Assembly (NCBI RefSeq): GCF_050436995.1 | Contig: NC_134763.1 | Location: 4,898,001-4,962,000 of the forward strand | From: Anticarsia gemmatalis | Taxonomy: Eukaryota > Arthropoda > Insecta > Lepidoptera > Erebidae | Length of the DNA: 64,000 nt | Reading direction: 5' to 3' | Shown: positions 48,701-62,484 of the stretch, one piece after another | Position numbering within the stretch: position 1 is the first letter of the stretch | Layout: each line of letters begins with the position of its first letter | The notes under the pieces: model-generated | What the model saw: only the letters and a program-made list of their open reading frames with translations | Told to the model about the DNA's origin: nothing | Database searches by the model: none | Position numbers and translations under genes: made by a program

Positions 48701-51700
48701 GATTTTACAGCGAAAATGTTTTTCAGTTTTATTGAACCAATTACGCGGAACTGTAATAAAAGCTTTTACTTAATTGTTCAGATTTTTTTGTTTGTTAAAA
48801 ATTAAAATATTTTTTGATGAAGCGCTAGTAACTTCACGAATGTTATGTTTTGAAGTTAGAATTTGTAAAATAAATTCAAACTAAGAATATAATTCACTAA
48901 TTCATAGAAGTTAAATCAAACCCGAAATAACTATCGACTGAAGCACATAATTATTTTATCCGCAGTGAAATCGACCACGCGACTCCCAAAGCAACGGTAT
49001 TGGCGACTCATCTATCAATGCGAAATATGTCATCGATTGTCGTCGTCATGTCGTCAGTTTTCTTACATCTTCATCATTAATTCAGTTCATCGAATCCAAA
49101 TAATCGTTTTCCATTTAACGTTCAACGATAAATATGAAATTAACTTGTAATACCTTAAGCTGAGTCGAGCCGTAAAATTTTTGTGTTAACAGTAATCTAA
49201 TGGAGCACTCAAGGGCAAAGGTTGTTCGTCTTCTTGACCTGTCAAATATACTTTACTTATAATTCTGCCCTGCCAAACCAAAACACTGTAACTTTCAAAA
49301 ACCAGTTTTGAGATAATTGCCAAAAAAGTTTCTTTGTTACCTTATTCTGAACCTAATAGTGTATTCTTTTATTTGCTTTATTTTGTTAAATAAGAGTTAA
49401 AATGATAAAGAAGTTAATCACAAGTACTGAACTGACTCAAAGGAATTGATTGAACTCTGTTAAGCAAAAACACTATGACGACTTACAGTTTTTTGGATTG
49501 GCACGACAGAATTGTTATTTTAACTTATAAAAGATGGCTCTTCAAGATGGGTCATACTTTTCTTGTCTCTAGTCGAGAGTAACATGAGTTTTATTCCCAT
49601 TCATCAACACATAAATGTGATCTACAAATAATAATTAAGGTCATTATGTCAAGGTGGTTTGTATTTTTGTGAAGTCCCCGCACAAAATTAGTTTTCAGTA
49701 TTTGATTGTTAAGAAACAAGTTACCGTTTTTCCAGTCCTGGGCTCATTAAATATCCTTGCAAGGAGCTATAACTTCTTTACTACTTTCACACCAGTCGTA
49801 AATACCGGGTACAGTTTAACTTCTACGTCCACACATCGGTAATAAAGGAAGCATAACGTAAAAAACAGTTGAATACCTGGCCGCATTTATAACAATAGGT
49901 TATTTTTTGAAAAAGTTTATTGAAAAGCTCAAAGAGATAAATATGGGTATTGTGATATCTCGCCGCATCGGTTCATGCAGTTGTTTTGATTCTAGTAAGT
50001 TTAATTCTATTTTGTGTCACGGGAGAAAGTTTTTGTAAACATACTTTTTGACCAAACATGACTTGAATTTAGTTACCGTATCCGTGGATCGCGTAATATG
50101 GGAATTAATTATACCATACGTGTACAATATTAACCGAGCACCTTTACAATTGCACGTGTTATTACTAATTAATTAGTATGTATAGTTCATTCAATTAGCT
50201 TCGATGTACTTTACATAATGATTCATCAATGTCACAAGCCTAAATGTTCGGACGCTAATGTACAAATTATTCGATGTTTCAAAACAAATTGTGATCGAAT
50301 ATCGGCCATTAGATACAATTAACGAGCGCGTTCCGTGATCAAAATATTAGGTTTTGTTGATCATTTGAAATGTTGATTTTATTAAATGTATTTGCAAATT
50401 GAATTTGTATTGTATAAACTGAGCAAAGTGTTTTGTTTGATAAAATGTATATGTAAGGGCTGCGACACAATATTGCCAGATGAATCTTTAGTTAATATAA
50501 ACGTGATTTTTTTTTGTTTGTGGGTCCTCTTTTTTGAACCGATTGAACTAGAGGTTGCCAGGATGTATCTATGTCTTTCAGCCTTCTTTTGGCAAAGTAT
50601 CGGTTTAATACAAAGTGAGTATAAAAAATGTAAAATAGTATTGTGTATTTTCTAAATGCAATTTGTTGTTATTTTTGTTACAAATACCTAACATGGAATT
50701 TTAATTATCTGAACAAGACATGTACCATATTAAATATTAAATGGAATGCGTGTGTATGTACACGCTAGTACGTAAGTATAGTTCCCTAAGGCTCTATCGC
50801 GGCATACTATTTGTAGAGCTAGATATCACAGGTTTTAATTAGAAATGCCGTTTCGTTTGAAAAGTTTGTCTGGACTGAAATGGCCGCTTCGCTCTCTCAG
50901 GTATTGACTACAAGCCAATTTCATTACTTTTTTTTAACGCCAACTTCAAAGAAGTTCTCAGGTAATAATGTAATTATATTTTTTATTTCTAATCAGCAGC
51001 ACCTGTAATAATGCCACCTTTACGTATGGCGCCTATTGATTAAGTGTTGATTTTGCGAATATGTACTCAATCGTTTTTAATCATTACAATTTCGCAGAAT
51101 CACAAAGTTAACGAGAAAATAATAATGTTCACATTCAGTAAGAAGTCAAAATGACCCATCGGCTTACGTAATAAAAATAAACTAATAAGAAATTTTCGCA
51201 CCAATTTCTTCTGAGCCTCGGTTAGACCTTATTTTTCTCTGTGAGTGACTGCGAAATTTATGAGAGACCCCAACGCAATAAAATACCTTGCGAGAAAATG
51301 AAGGAGCAAATCGCAATATATTTGTTTCTTGGTGGCTAGAGGGAGACCGTTTTAGCCATCTGCGGGAAAAATATATTTTATGGGAATGTTCTACGTCTTA
51401 TGAAGTCCATTCGTTTCATTTTATCAAAAAGATACCCGTTGTTTGAATTATTCACATACATAATATTGCATTTTGTTTTTTAATAAAATAATCCATTGCA
51501 ACATTTCTGCGAAGCTTCATATCTAGCCACGCAAATAAAGAAACACAAGTTAATATAGAATAGAATAGTACAAAAGCTACTTATTAGACATTGCTATATT
51601 AGATTGTAGCGTGAGAGGGTTGTGGTCGGTATATTGCCATTTATCGCTCGTAGCCGGGGGACGTAGGTTGATGAAAAAGCTGTAAAAAGGTTACGTTGAA

Positions 51701-54700
51701 CTTTGAATAGAGTCGATCGATATTCTTTATGATTCAGTACTCTGTTATACCATCTACCAATTTAATATTTATTCAATCCACAAGATTTAAATGATGTAGA
51801 TCATTATTGTCGAATTTTGGGCGTCTCAAGTAGGGTAGTAACACAACACATTTATTAGATCTTTTACATCTTATGACGCACATTTCTCGGAAATATCACA
51901 GAATAGATATCATTGCTCACTAACAAGCGTATAAAAATATTCTTGTTATCCGAACATCGTTAAGTAATGGATTTGATAAAGCCTATTATACATATATTAT
52001 ATTCAAGCAACAAGTCGTAAGTACGTAATTGTGTAGATCAAAATATATAGCGGATCCTTGAGCTTTCCTACAATGAATGTTTTATAACGGTAGGCAGTGC
52101 TGTCCTTTCTTTGAAAGATGATAAATTATTTGTCTACCTTGAGACCCACGATTGTATTTTGTTTCTCTGTTTATTGTTTTGCATAATCAACCATTTCTGG
52201 ATTCATGAATATCTTATCGTTTCTCGCTAAGTGTAGGATTCTATAAATCAAATTATATCCATCATACCAGACACAAAATTTTAGTCGAGTGGTAGTTTCA
52301 ATTTACTAAATTTGAGTTAGTCCAACTACTGAAATTAAATTGAAACTGACACGGTAGTAATGGATAATATGAATAAATTAACCGTGCTATTCAGAGCTGT
52401 AGTGTTTAATATTCTTGGCGCTCGGCTATCACAACAAATTCATACAGGAGTTGTTCACAATATTATAAAACCTCGCGGATTGTAGTCTCTCTTGCGGTGG
52501 CATGGAATGATTATAATGTATCTAATGCTCATATTTTGTTCACAATATTATTTATTTATTCTATTGTACACTGAAGAAAACTCCCAGCTAAATATATACA
52601 ATACATATATATGAATACTTTGAAGTCCTTACTATATGATTTATTACTAAAACTGGATTCAAGTACTAACCTCGTGCCTGACAGGACTGCCTATTATAGA
52701 TATGGCTTACTCTTGTTGTATAAAGAAAGCTTTTAACTATGTTTTTGTGTATAGAAGTAGCACTAATTATAACATACTTCAACATAAAAATTACGAATAT
52801 AGGTTATTAAGTTAAAAATAACTATTAATTTACACTATACAATCAAACCGCGTATTACTTTAAAGTAACAAGAACACTAACTCACAAGATTTTCTTGAAA
52901 TGAGATAAATGTGAGGATACAAAACTAGCCACTTTCACACAGCAGCAATCTTGTAACAAATGCACCAAGTTACCTGTGCCACAGTTATCAACTGCGCGGC
53001 CTGAGTCTTCAGTGGCCGTCGCGGCTAACCGCCATATTTATTGCCTGTCTTATTATGAGGCCAGGCTATATTTCCTAGCTGTCGGCTTGCCCCGCTTCAT
53101 AATAGTTTTTAGTGCCCGTCTAGCTTTTTATTCTCTTTATTTTTCTTATAAACAATGTAATTTGTTTAGAAGAAAAAAACTGATTTGTTTCAGTTTGACT
53201 ACGTCTATACCGATACGTCACGCTACGGTAATATGGTTTGACTTGTTCGATTTGCAGTCGTGAATATTTGGTGGAAAATTTAAGGCTGTAGAGAAAGACG
53301 TTATCCAATTTTGTTAAATATACCAATGGCAAAATACTTTTCAAGTTCGAAGCTCAATAATGCTTTAAGTATCAGTCAGAATATACCGAACTTCTAAACT
53401 TAGATTTTATATCCTAGTTTACTCAACGTCCCTTTCGTTAATGCGTCGAGCTTAAATTGAATTTTATTGCATAGGGATTTATGTTGGTTTTATAGCGCCT
53501 CATAAAAGTCGGTTCTAACGGTTTTTATTAAAATAATCTTGGTTCGCTTATTGCTTTGATATTGCACGTCAATGTTAGATTAAATTTATAATACTGACAG
53601 ATGATAATGTTCAGAGTGATAAACGACCGAGTCCATCATAATACGTTCTGTAATTCATAGCATTTTGGTATTTATTATAGTTTTGTTTATATTAGTAAAA
53701 TGTGGCAGAAAATCATTCATATTACGCGGAGAAAATAACACAAAGTCGACTCAAATAAATACACTCCCACTGTCTGAGCGACTTACTAACGTTATTAAAA
53801 AAACCAATCGATTATACTTTATTTCGGTTTTTTATAAGTACATGTATCTCATAATAAATCTTACAAAGCAATGATATAAGTATACAGTCAGGTCGTATTA
53901 TTCGTATAAATTACACGAGATCGTCCGATACCAAAACGAGAATGATTCAAGAAAAGTGTTCCGCAGAAACATTATAGCAGATCTCATAAAAGTAAATAAC
54001 TTCTTTTGTGTTGCGATACGTTTACCTCACGCGACCTCGTATTTTGCTTTCTTTGTATGTATGTATATCACCAACGTTTTATGTGATACACATCAAATAT
54101 GTTTAAGGATTCATCTCTATGGCTGTATCAAGATATAAGTGTTGTGTATTTATTATATCATATCTAAATTGTAAAAAGAAAATCTTTCTGGTGAGTCTGG
54201 TGACATAAGCTTTTGGCAAGAAATATCAAAGTATATTTTAGAAAATGAATACAGTCAGCAAACGAATTTGTCTAAACATGGGTGTATACTGTATTGCATA
54301 TACCTCTGCTTACACCTTCGAGTATAACAGCCATGACATTATGTATGTTTGCATACTCAGTAAAATGTAGAATTATCGTTTTTTTATATGCAAGCGAAAT
54401 CGCCGCTAAAGTAAGTTCTTGGAGCTTGTTAAATTCAAGATAGGTTCGAAGATGATTTGGCTTGATTTCCTATCATTATCATTCACGTCACTGCTTCATT
54501 GTTTAACACGGATTTCCTTTCAGTATTAAGGGGCTGAAACTGCTGTAAGTCAAACTTAGAATCATCAATTCATTCCAAGTTTTTGTTAAGCTAATAGAGT
54601 CGTACTAATCATTATCTAGTGTTATCGCTTGTTCTTGACAAACATTATTTGCATTTATTGATTATCAGGATTCAAATGTTTTTAGAACCTTCACACTGGT

Positions 54701-54888
54701 ATTCATAGAGTCACAACAAAATTGTAAGAGCTACAGTCGCATTGTTTATAGTTCATATTAACTAAATGCTACATATAGAAATTATTCCAACTCCAACACA
54801 CATTAAATCACAAAAGAATGAATAAAACAATTCCAATCTTGGTGTAACATATCTAAAGTTAATTAAAACTAATAAGTGTAGTACATAC
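45740..54888. other. Long intron or intergenic stretch, 5' of Dscam
   Basis: No Ig-type exon was found on the minus strand. A protein-like plus-strand frame lies at 47,159-47,470. Otherwise AT-rich frames only. Confidence 0.45.
47159..47470 (+). CDS. Orphan plus-strand frame, possible exon or pseudogene
   Basis: The first in-frame codon is TTG at 47,159; the stop TAA is at 47,468-47,470. Composition is less AT-rich than the surroundings and the product looks protein-like: TNYPHSWPPDLIPPPPSDTH, KDGCQRAKYPVNYSNLKSFL and TKKWAYRWTNLNGTEIEMSN. The proline stretch and soluble C-terminus would suit the end of a cytoplasmic tail. No family is recognised; it may be a last exon, a retro-fragment or chance. 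Confidence 0.3.
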   Translation: MKYSIKAKIQIGYSQSERVLGKKTNYPHSWPPDLIPPPPSDTHSHKDGCQRAKYPVNYSNLKSFLLVKQPHSTPEMNTKKWAYRWTNLNGTEIEMSNNKSPTI

Positions 54889-54989
54889 CGAAGTGTTGAC
54901 GGACGTCGGGGCGGGCAAAGTTTAGCACATCACATGCCAACTTGGCACCCACAAATTTAGTGCTGTACAACTCGATAGTGTGATTGTGC
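54889..54989 (-). CDS. Candidate exon C, unidentified extracellular protein
   Basis: Acceptor tttgttacag, donor GTATGT. The open frame (phase 2 to 1) reads HNHTIELYSTKFVGAKLACD, VLNFARPDVRQHFG. It is not an Ig or FN3 segment. The IELYxxKFVGAKLxC pattern has a faint resemblance to the GAIN-domain region of adhesion GPCRs of the GPR124/125 type; this is a guess. It does not join exon B directly, so an exon of length 1 mod 3 would be missing between them. Confidence 0.5.
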
Positions 54990-55393
54990 CTGTAACAAAA
55001 GGAAATTTTAGCTTCTTACAAACACTTTTTTTATTTCTTTGAACGAGTACTATTTGTCTAACAAAAGCGTTGTCTCTCACTCAGCTACAAAATATCTACG
55101 CAATTATTTTCAAAATATTCGAAAGATGATTCTTGAATTCAAGATATAGAGGTACTAAAATAGAAATACTATGTAACATTATGTAGATATCGAATTATAC
55201 TTTGATGTAACTAATCGAAATATTCTTGGATTAAATCACTTTTAGAATCAGCATGATTCCTTGTTTCTTACTCACTCACTTACTTCCCATTTGGTATTAG
55301 GTAGGTACTTAAAGTAAGTTTATGATAATAGCCTACTGAGATCCATTTATGCAAGGCCTTCTAACATCGTTAATGTTTCACATTTCTTGGCTA
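54990..55393. other. Intron-like stretch without identified features
   Basis: AT-rich, between candidate exon C and the mariner palindrome. Confidence 0.4.
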
Positions 55394-55861
55394 TACAGGG
55401 TGTCCCAAAACTCAACGATAATCCGAGACAGGATGAAAGGCCAAGTCATACCGGCTATAGGAAAAATAAAAAAAAAATTCCATATCACTTAGTTCAGCAA
55501 TAATAGACACTTTTCAAAAAAGTTGAAAATCCACACCCTTGGTCGCATTTTCAAGTCCTCTGATCACCAATGTCACAAATTCGCAGTGTTTTTTTGAATT
55601 TCGTGATCTTAATTAAATATGCTATTAATCGTATAACAAATTAATGCACAAAACACTGTTAATTTAATAAAAAAAGTTAAGTTTTAGTGAGTCATCTTTT
55701 TCAAAAATATCGTTAGTCAACTTTGACGCTTCATACTGAAAAAAAAATGTATTACACTACCTTTGGCAAGTTATTTAAAAAGTTGGCGCATTTAATCAAG
55801 ATTTCAAAATAGTATAACACTTGCCACTTTTCTTGCCAATAAAAATGTTATTTTTATTTGA

Positions 55862-56064
55862 ACGAAGAGTATCCTCGCAAATGGATCGGACGCAGTGGTA
55901 CAATTTTATGGCTTCCTTGTTCTCCCGATCTAAATCCAGTAGATATTTTTTACTGGGAATGCATAAAAGAAAAAGTTTATTCGAAATCAATACAAAATCT
56001 ATCATAACTTAGCCATAAAATAGACACAGCGTCAGAGGAAATAAATGCAAGGAATTTTGATTGA
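55862..56064 (+). pseudogene. Mariner transposase C-terminal fragment, left arm
   Basis: The plus frame reads NEEYPRKWIGRSGTILWLPC, SPDLNPVDIFYWECIKEKVY, the region around the third acidic catalytic residue (SPDLNPxDxFxW) of mariner transposases. A stop codon interrupts it after IQNLS. The N-terminal two thirds are absent. Confidence 0.75.
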
Positions 56065-56330
56065 CCGGTGCAAAGGTCTTTTGTAAGGCGTTGCAGAGCC
56101 TGAATTCATGCTAGAGGAAAACAATTCGGAATTACTTTAGTTTCAGGAGAATAATTAAATGAGATCGATGGTTCGTTCATTGTTTTTTTTTTTAATTATT
56201 ATAACCTATTATGTTTATTACATTAAATATTTGTTATGGACTGACTCAACTACATCTTTACTAAAAATAATTGCTTTCCTCTGGCACGAATACAGGCTCT
56301 GCAACGACGTACAAAAGATTTTTTCACCAG

Positions 56331-56534
56331 TCAAGCAAAATTCCTTGCATTTATTTCTTCTGACGCTGTGTCAATTTTCTGGCGAAGTTCTGATAGATTT
56401 TGTATTGATTTTGAATAGACTTTTTCTTTTATGCATTCCCAGTAAAAAATATCTACTAGATTTAGATCGGGGGAACGAGGATGCCATAAAATTGTACCAC
56501 TGCGTCCGATCCGTTTGCGAGGATACTCTTCGTT
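56331..56534 (-). pseudogene. Mariner transposase C-terminal fragment, right arm
   Basis: The inverted copy: NEEYPRKRIGRSGTILWHPR, SPDLNLVDIFYWECIKEKVY, SKSIQNLSELRQKIDTASEE. It stays open to a stop at 56,331 and so is less decayed than the left copy. It lacks the rest of the transposase. Confidence 0.75.
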
Positions 56535-57002
56535 CAAATAAAAATAACATTTTTATTGGCAAGAAAAGTGGCAAGTATTATACTATTTTGAAATCTTGAT
56601 TAAATGCGCCAACTTTTGAAACAACTTGCCAAGGGTAGTGTAATACATTTTTTTTTCAGTATGAAGCGTCAAAGTTGACTAATGATATTTTTGAAAAAGA
56701 TGACTCACTAAAACTTAACTTTTTTTATTAAATTAACAATGTTTTGTGCATTAATTTGTTATACGATTAATAGCATATTTAATTAAGATCACGAAATTCA
56801 AAAAAACACTGCGAAATTGTGACATTGGTGATCACAGGACTTGAAAATGCGACCAAGGGTGTGGATTTTCAACTTTTTTGAAAAGTGTCTATTATTGCTG
56901 AACTAAGTGATATGGATTTTTTTTTTATTTTTCCTATAGCCGGTATGACTTGGCCTTTCATCCTGTCTCGGATTATCGTTGAGTTTTGGGACACCCTGTA
57001 TA

Positions 57003-60000
57003 ATGGTTTGGCTAAGTAAAAACATTTGTTTCTCTGGTCCATGCAACCGTTAGTGAGATATAAAAGGTCGTGATTAAACCAAGCAAAAATGAGGAACGAG
57101 ACAAAGGTAATATGTATGAGTGTAACGTCGCGTAGCTGTAAGTGAGCGGTTCAAATACAATGCCAAACACACATCGCCGACAATATAAATTGTATCTGTC
57201 GACTGGCGACGTCCCGGCGGCTTCAGGACAAAGAAAGCCATTCAATTTATTAATTGTCGAAAATTAAAAGGCCGTAATTTGGGCCGTTTTGTTTGATGTA
57301 CAACCACATCGCAGCCGTGCCGGGGAGGGACACAAGAGCCTACCAATTACACCCCACAGGGGACTGAATAACGAACTGAAATTATTTTCCTCGAGCTCGC
57401 CTTTTACTCGAAACCTCTACTAATTGCTTACCTACATACGTATGTGAAAAACGTAGAGAAAAATGTACGTACACTCTTAATTAATTTCTGTGGGCTACAT
57501 ATCTATGATGTTCCTTATTCAAAGGAATTGCTTGTTTTTCTTTCTCTGACCCTGCCAAGGGAGCTGCTATACGGCACTTGGTGGAAGAGGTCATTGATAA
57601 CGTGTTGTTTGTGCTCCAGATTGCAAAGAAAATACTTTTTTGTAGGAGTAACTCTTCATTATAACTCACACCTTCCTATGAGCTTAGTTCTCTACTTAAG
57701 GATGCGTCTTACAATTTCAGAGATTCAGTAGAAGTGACGTATTTTTCCAGAATTTGGAATGAAAATGACTGAGGATTTGAATAGTATTTACATGGTGTCC
57801 ATAATATATAACTATAGATATATGAACACCGAAAATCATTATGTTAAACTTACTTGGTACAAAATCATACCATAAGTAAAAAGTAATTTCGATGCATTCC
57901 GCCATTTTTAGAGCGACGAGGCAATCTGTATGATAGCCGAGCTGTAATCGATTTCGGACCACGCCACGGCGCAATTTAAAAATTCTGCTTTTAATAAAGT
58001 ATTTATCAGAAGCGGCAGTACTTGATGTTATTGGCATTTACCGTGAATTTTTATCGTACATAAATACTCATCCGAACCATATTCGCCAATACACGGTAAA
58101 TATCAGAATTTCGAACAGCTCAATTTTACATCCGGCATTTTTATACAGTGGATTATTACAAACGGTATTATACGAGTACCAATTTATACTCCAAAATGAT
58201 GAAAGCACTCTCTTGATGTTTTTTTTATTAATTATTTATTATGTTTAGGTTCTTGGATATAGAAAGTCAGTGTTTGTTCGGTCGTTCACAATTAAATTCT
58301 AAACTGTACATATTAGGGATACTCAATTTTCTAAAGTGAATGGAATACAACAAACAAAATCGTGCTTAAGATTAAATAACAATGACTTACAATTTTGCAA
58401 CAACAGAAATTGTGATTCAAAAGTTTTAACGTGTATTTTCATTGGGAAAAGGCAGACTTTATTTACTTTTAATAGGCTGTTGTAAGTGGGAATATGTAAA
58501 TAGAGGAAGTTTCCGTCGCCGAACATTCGGATATGACAAAGTTTGAAGGCGACGAACGTCTCCGTCGAGGAACTTATCTACAAACTTTTATTGTGATTTT
58601 ATTCGGACGAATGAGAAGCTATAGGAAATCTCTGTTTAACACCAAATAAGTAGCTAAGTACAACTTACTTGTTTATTTCTCTTTAACTTTATTGTGCTTG
58701 AGTTTTTCTGTAGATTGTGTCTTTTTAATAAAGAAACTCATTTGAGTAATTTCTTTGAGAGGATTTCAAAGCTACGAATGAATTTAAATGAAACACAGCA
58801 ATGTGCTCTTACAGATAATTTCATACCTTTGCTATGAAAAATACTATCAAAATGGCATGACTGCCGCATCCTGATTCTTGAGCTTAATATACAAATTAAC
58901 TCTAAATATTTACTGTCTACGTAATAGTTAAAATACAAAACGTGCTTACCTTATGGAAAAAAAATACATAGAACCTGACACAGAATATTCTTTTATTCGA
59001 GCCTGCCAGAAAAGCTCCCGAATCATAGGTAATGGAAAGAAAACATTGGATATCACTTTAAGCAGAGACCCGTGTCGGAAAAACATTTGCGAAAGGTGGA
59101 CGCGGTCATTAAATGTGTGAATATGCGTCAGTAAATTATAAATTTACCGAACCAAACATGTAAAAGCATGTAAAGTCGTAAGTATCTAAATAATACTAAC
59201 ATAATAATGCATGAATGTATAAACCTGACCGCTTACGGAATAATAACAAATCCGCTCCGTTCCGTTAGCGGTGGTCCCCAGTAGTTATTACAAGTTATAG
59301 AGGTATAGATAAAGTTGTCTACGGGGTTGAGACGCGAAAATTAGAGTAAGAAGTGGGTCAAAGTCGAGCCGGGGTCGTCGTCCCGCGGCGGCGTCGAGCG
59401 TCTAATAATTACGTAACGAGGATGTCGCGACGACACCGAGCTACACAATATTCTGTGGTCTACATCAAACAGAATTAGGTTCAAACTTTCTCGCCACGTG
59501 CCACCCGACGTTTTGATAAATTTCGCATTATTACTGTTTACGAGTTTCCCGCACAAAATGTAAAGTCCCGACTGAGTTCATCTTCTCACAAAACAAATGT
59601 CAAGTGTTTGCTGTTTTGTGTACAACCAAAATAATGTTTTTAGACATTTATTATTATCTGCAAGGTTTACTTACAATGTGCTAGATTTTATAAATCTGCA
59701 CTGCATTGCAGTTTCGCACTCGAATCCATTCTTCTCCTCATGCATTGCCACGATACCTGTGAAAAATAATAAGTCATAAAATTGTCTGTGATCGAATTAA
59801 TTACAAAAACTGGGTTAAAACGGCGAATTCAATCACATTTAAATCATCAAACAGCGTTGAGTTGACACAGCAGCGTGGATATTTCATCAAGTTAATTCAT
59901 TTTGGGGTAGGGTGCATTACACCCTCGGTATTACTTGACTCCGGGATGCATGGGATAGCGGTGCACATCGTCTGAATAATTGATGTGCCGATGTAGGTAT

Positions 60001-62428
60001 GTGTTCGCGCTGTACCTATTCATGGCTATTAAATCAATGGCCACTTCCGTACGGCACCAGATTCCATTTATATTTTCGGGCGTGCGCAATAAAATCAATA
60101 CTGTGAACTTTCCAAGAGTACAGTGACCTAGTCATGCGCTCCATCTGAATAAGGCCACACAATGCATAAAGTACTAGTGACGTAAAATAATACACAACGA
60201 TGACATGTACAACATCGCCCAATTAGTGCCATTAAAGGTTTGTACGTCGCCGTGAACGCTCAAGCGTGTCTCATTTGAATATCGCAGGTACACAGGTAAA
60301 TAAGTCCCTCGTCACGAATGTAATTATTCTGAACAAGTCCCTGTCTTACAAGGTTTTGTTTAAAGTACTTTACACATCTACATAAATTGTAAAAGGGAAG
60401 TGAGAAGTCCTAAGCTAACATCTAAGGGATTAGAGGTATGGGGGTTCGAGGCTTGACCAGCCCAGTTTGGTGCAAAGTTGCCTTTATTATATTGTATGTT
60501 TACATGTTCTGCCTTGCCAACTCAGCTAATTAACATTGGAGTTTCGCTATTATCGAGGTCATCCAGTTTGATTCGAATAAATCACTTGTATTGCATACAC
60601 CATTGCGAACATTTATAAATAAATAATCTATTCATTAAGTATATTCAGTTTTGTGGACAAGAATTTCACGCAATGAAACATTGTATAGGTCGTTAAAGTA
60701 TTCTGAACAGACTACACAGCTAAAGCCTACCACTTGAAAAGCGATAAAAATCCATTTTGAATGCGCATATTTTCCTGCAAGCCGGCGTCCCGCGCGGGCC
60801 CGAGACAAAGGCCTGTGAAATTACAGTCTTGCTTTTAAATGCGAGAATGAATCGCAATGTCTCATCCCCTCAAAGCTTTACGAGCTCGTTGTGGAAAACT
60901 GCGCGGTGTCTCTCCCATTCTTGAATATACAGAAGCTTTGCAACAGTATCTATTTGAAAAGAGCCTGTTAATGACACTAAATTATTACCAATCTGGCTAG
61001 TACAGTTAGCTTTCTTTGTTGCGTTAGTATTAAGTATTCTATGTACTAATTACTCTATAATATGATAGTATTCAAGAAGAAAATAAAAAAAAATGCTAAA
61101 TTGCCAGAAATGCAATAAGCACATAGCATTTTAAAACACGTCGCTCCACAGTAAAGTTTAACAATAAATCTCGTAAGAGAATCTCACAACGCGACGCAGT
61201 CGCGCACAGCATAACTCTAGTGTCCCGGGAGCGAAATTAAAACTAATCGTAACTGAATGTACGCGCTGCGCAACACTGTGTAAGTAGCGTGGCGTGATCG
61301 GAATACTTGGCGTGCATTAAGGCTCCAAATGTAAATGCAACTACGAGTAAAAGAAACGAAACACGTTTAAAAAGTCCATTAGTTGGCGAACCCGCACGAG
61401 GTTTTGCACCGAACGGACCGACCACTGTGAGAATTTAAAAATGTAGCAGCTTCTCTTTGAATGTCGGCATCTTTTCATTTGTAGGATGTGTTGCCGCAAG
61501 ACAAAACCTCCGGGAATTACACTCTTGTTCCTCAAATACGAGGCACGGCGCGCAATATCTTTCCCTTTGAAAACTAGGGAAACTCATAAACATACGGCTT
61601 GAATGTTATGTTTACGTTTCTTTTTTAGAGAGCATCGCGAGAAAATTTTTGCAACCTTTTAATTATTACGAATCCATAAATGGAAACACAAAGCTCGTTT
61701 AATTAAAATCTAATCGAAACATTCGTGTAATATGTTTTTGCCTGGAAGAGCAGCCAATAATGTGTACGTACGAGTAATTTAATCAACTCCTTCCTCGTAT
61801 TTCCCAATAATTTGTTCGTTATTAGCTTGTTGTATCGTACGTACCGAGGTAACTAATGATACCGACGACCGCTCTACTTGAAAAGAAACTTGGCTATGCC
61901 GTTTTCATCTCCCATTTGTCCCGTGACCGTGGCGCGCGGAGACAGCAAGCAATGGAGACAAAGTAGAGCAAAATTGCGGGGACGACGCTAATGCCACGGG
62001 CGGGTCGGGGTTGCCCCTCTATTGTACTTTATGTCGCACAAACAAGATGTTTGATGAACCCACATTACGGCCAGCGGATCGAATTAGGCCGGTAATTTAT
62101 CGTATTGTGGTAGCGGTCGCATTGAAAAAGCTGCCGACGCAGACGGAGCTTATTACTTCGCCGGTCGGCAGTAATTGAAATTTATCTTACATAAAAACTA
62201 AATCACCCTCTATAAATACGTTTACGCTCAATGTTTTGCAATTCCCGTTTCAAATGAATGCGCAGACCGAGCAGATAACAGCTTAATCTGAAAATTCACT
62301 TTACAAAAACTTTGCTGGTTCAAAATAAAGTTAAGAGTGTTTTCGATGTTAAACCTCTTACGAAATGCGGTCGTTCGATGATGACGGAGCGATATACAAG
62401 TAAACTTTGTATCAAAATATTAACTTAC
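57003..62428. other. Non-coding stretch with GC-rich islands
   Basis: No exon could be supported. Islands of raised GC without open frames occur at about 57,150-57,400, 59,330-59,560, 60,770-60,930 and 61,860-62,170, and could be conserved cis-regulatory DNA. The island at 62,130 has an 8-bp inverted repeat. Confidence 0.4.
62131..62171. repeat. Short stem-loop in a GC-rich island
   Basis: CTGCCGAC (62,131-62,138) and GTCGGCAG (62,164-62,171) are perfect reverse complements around 25 bases. Confidence 0.35.
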
Positions 62429-62484
62429 CCACATTTTGAGTCACAGTTGATAAGATGTTGGTGACGTTAATGGCCGAAGTTGAT
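62429..62484 (-). CDS. Candidate exon B, unidentified extracellular protein
   Basis: Acceptor ctattcacag, donor GTAAGT, phase 2 to 1. Only one frame is open: STSAINVTNILSTVTQNV. It joins exon A in phase. NVTNILSxVTxN resembles the start of GAIN domains in adhesion GPCRs, but 18 residues cannot settle it. Confidence 0.5.

Larger units (their letters stand above)
55394..57000. mobile_element. Mariner-type palindromic (fold-back) element
   Basis: It begins TACAGGGTGTCCCAAAACTC and ends with the mirror of it, with TA on both sides (55,392-55,393 and 57,001-57,002), as for Tc1/mariner insertions. The terminal match does not stop after a short TIR: about 730 bp on each side (55,394 to about 56,127 and about 56,269 to 57,000) are inverted copies with scattered differences, around a loop of about 140 bp. 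Both arms carry the same transposase C-terminal fragment. Confidence 0.85.

Noticed and set aside
52976..53263. 95-codon plus frame
   Set aside because: Codes for random-looking hydrophobic sequence in AT-rich DNA, with no splice context or motif.
57851..57950. Minus-strand exon ending in GTAAGTTT
   Set aside because: It is open only in a phase 0 to 1 frame and cannot join exons B and C.
58926..58990. Strong donor GTAAGCACG on the minus strand as the missing exon between B and C
   Set aside because: The only possible exon is 53 nt with a phenylalanine run from a poly-T stretch and gives the wrong end phase for exon C.
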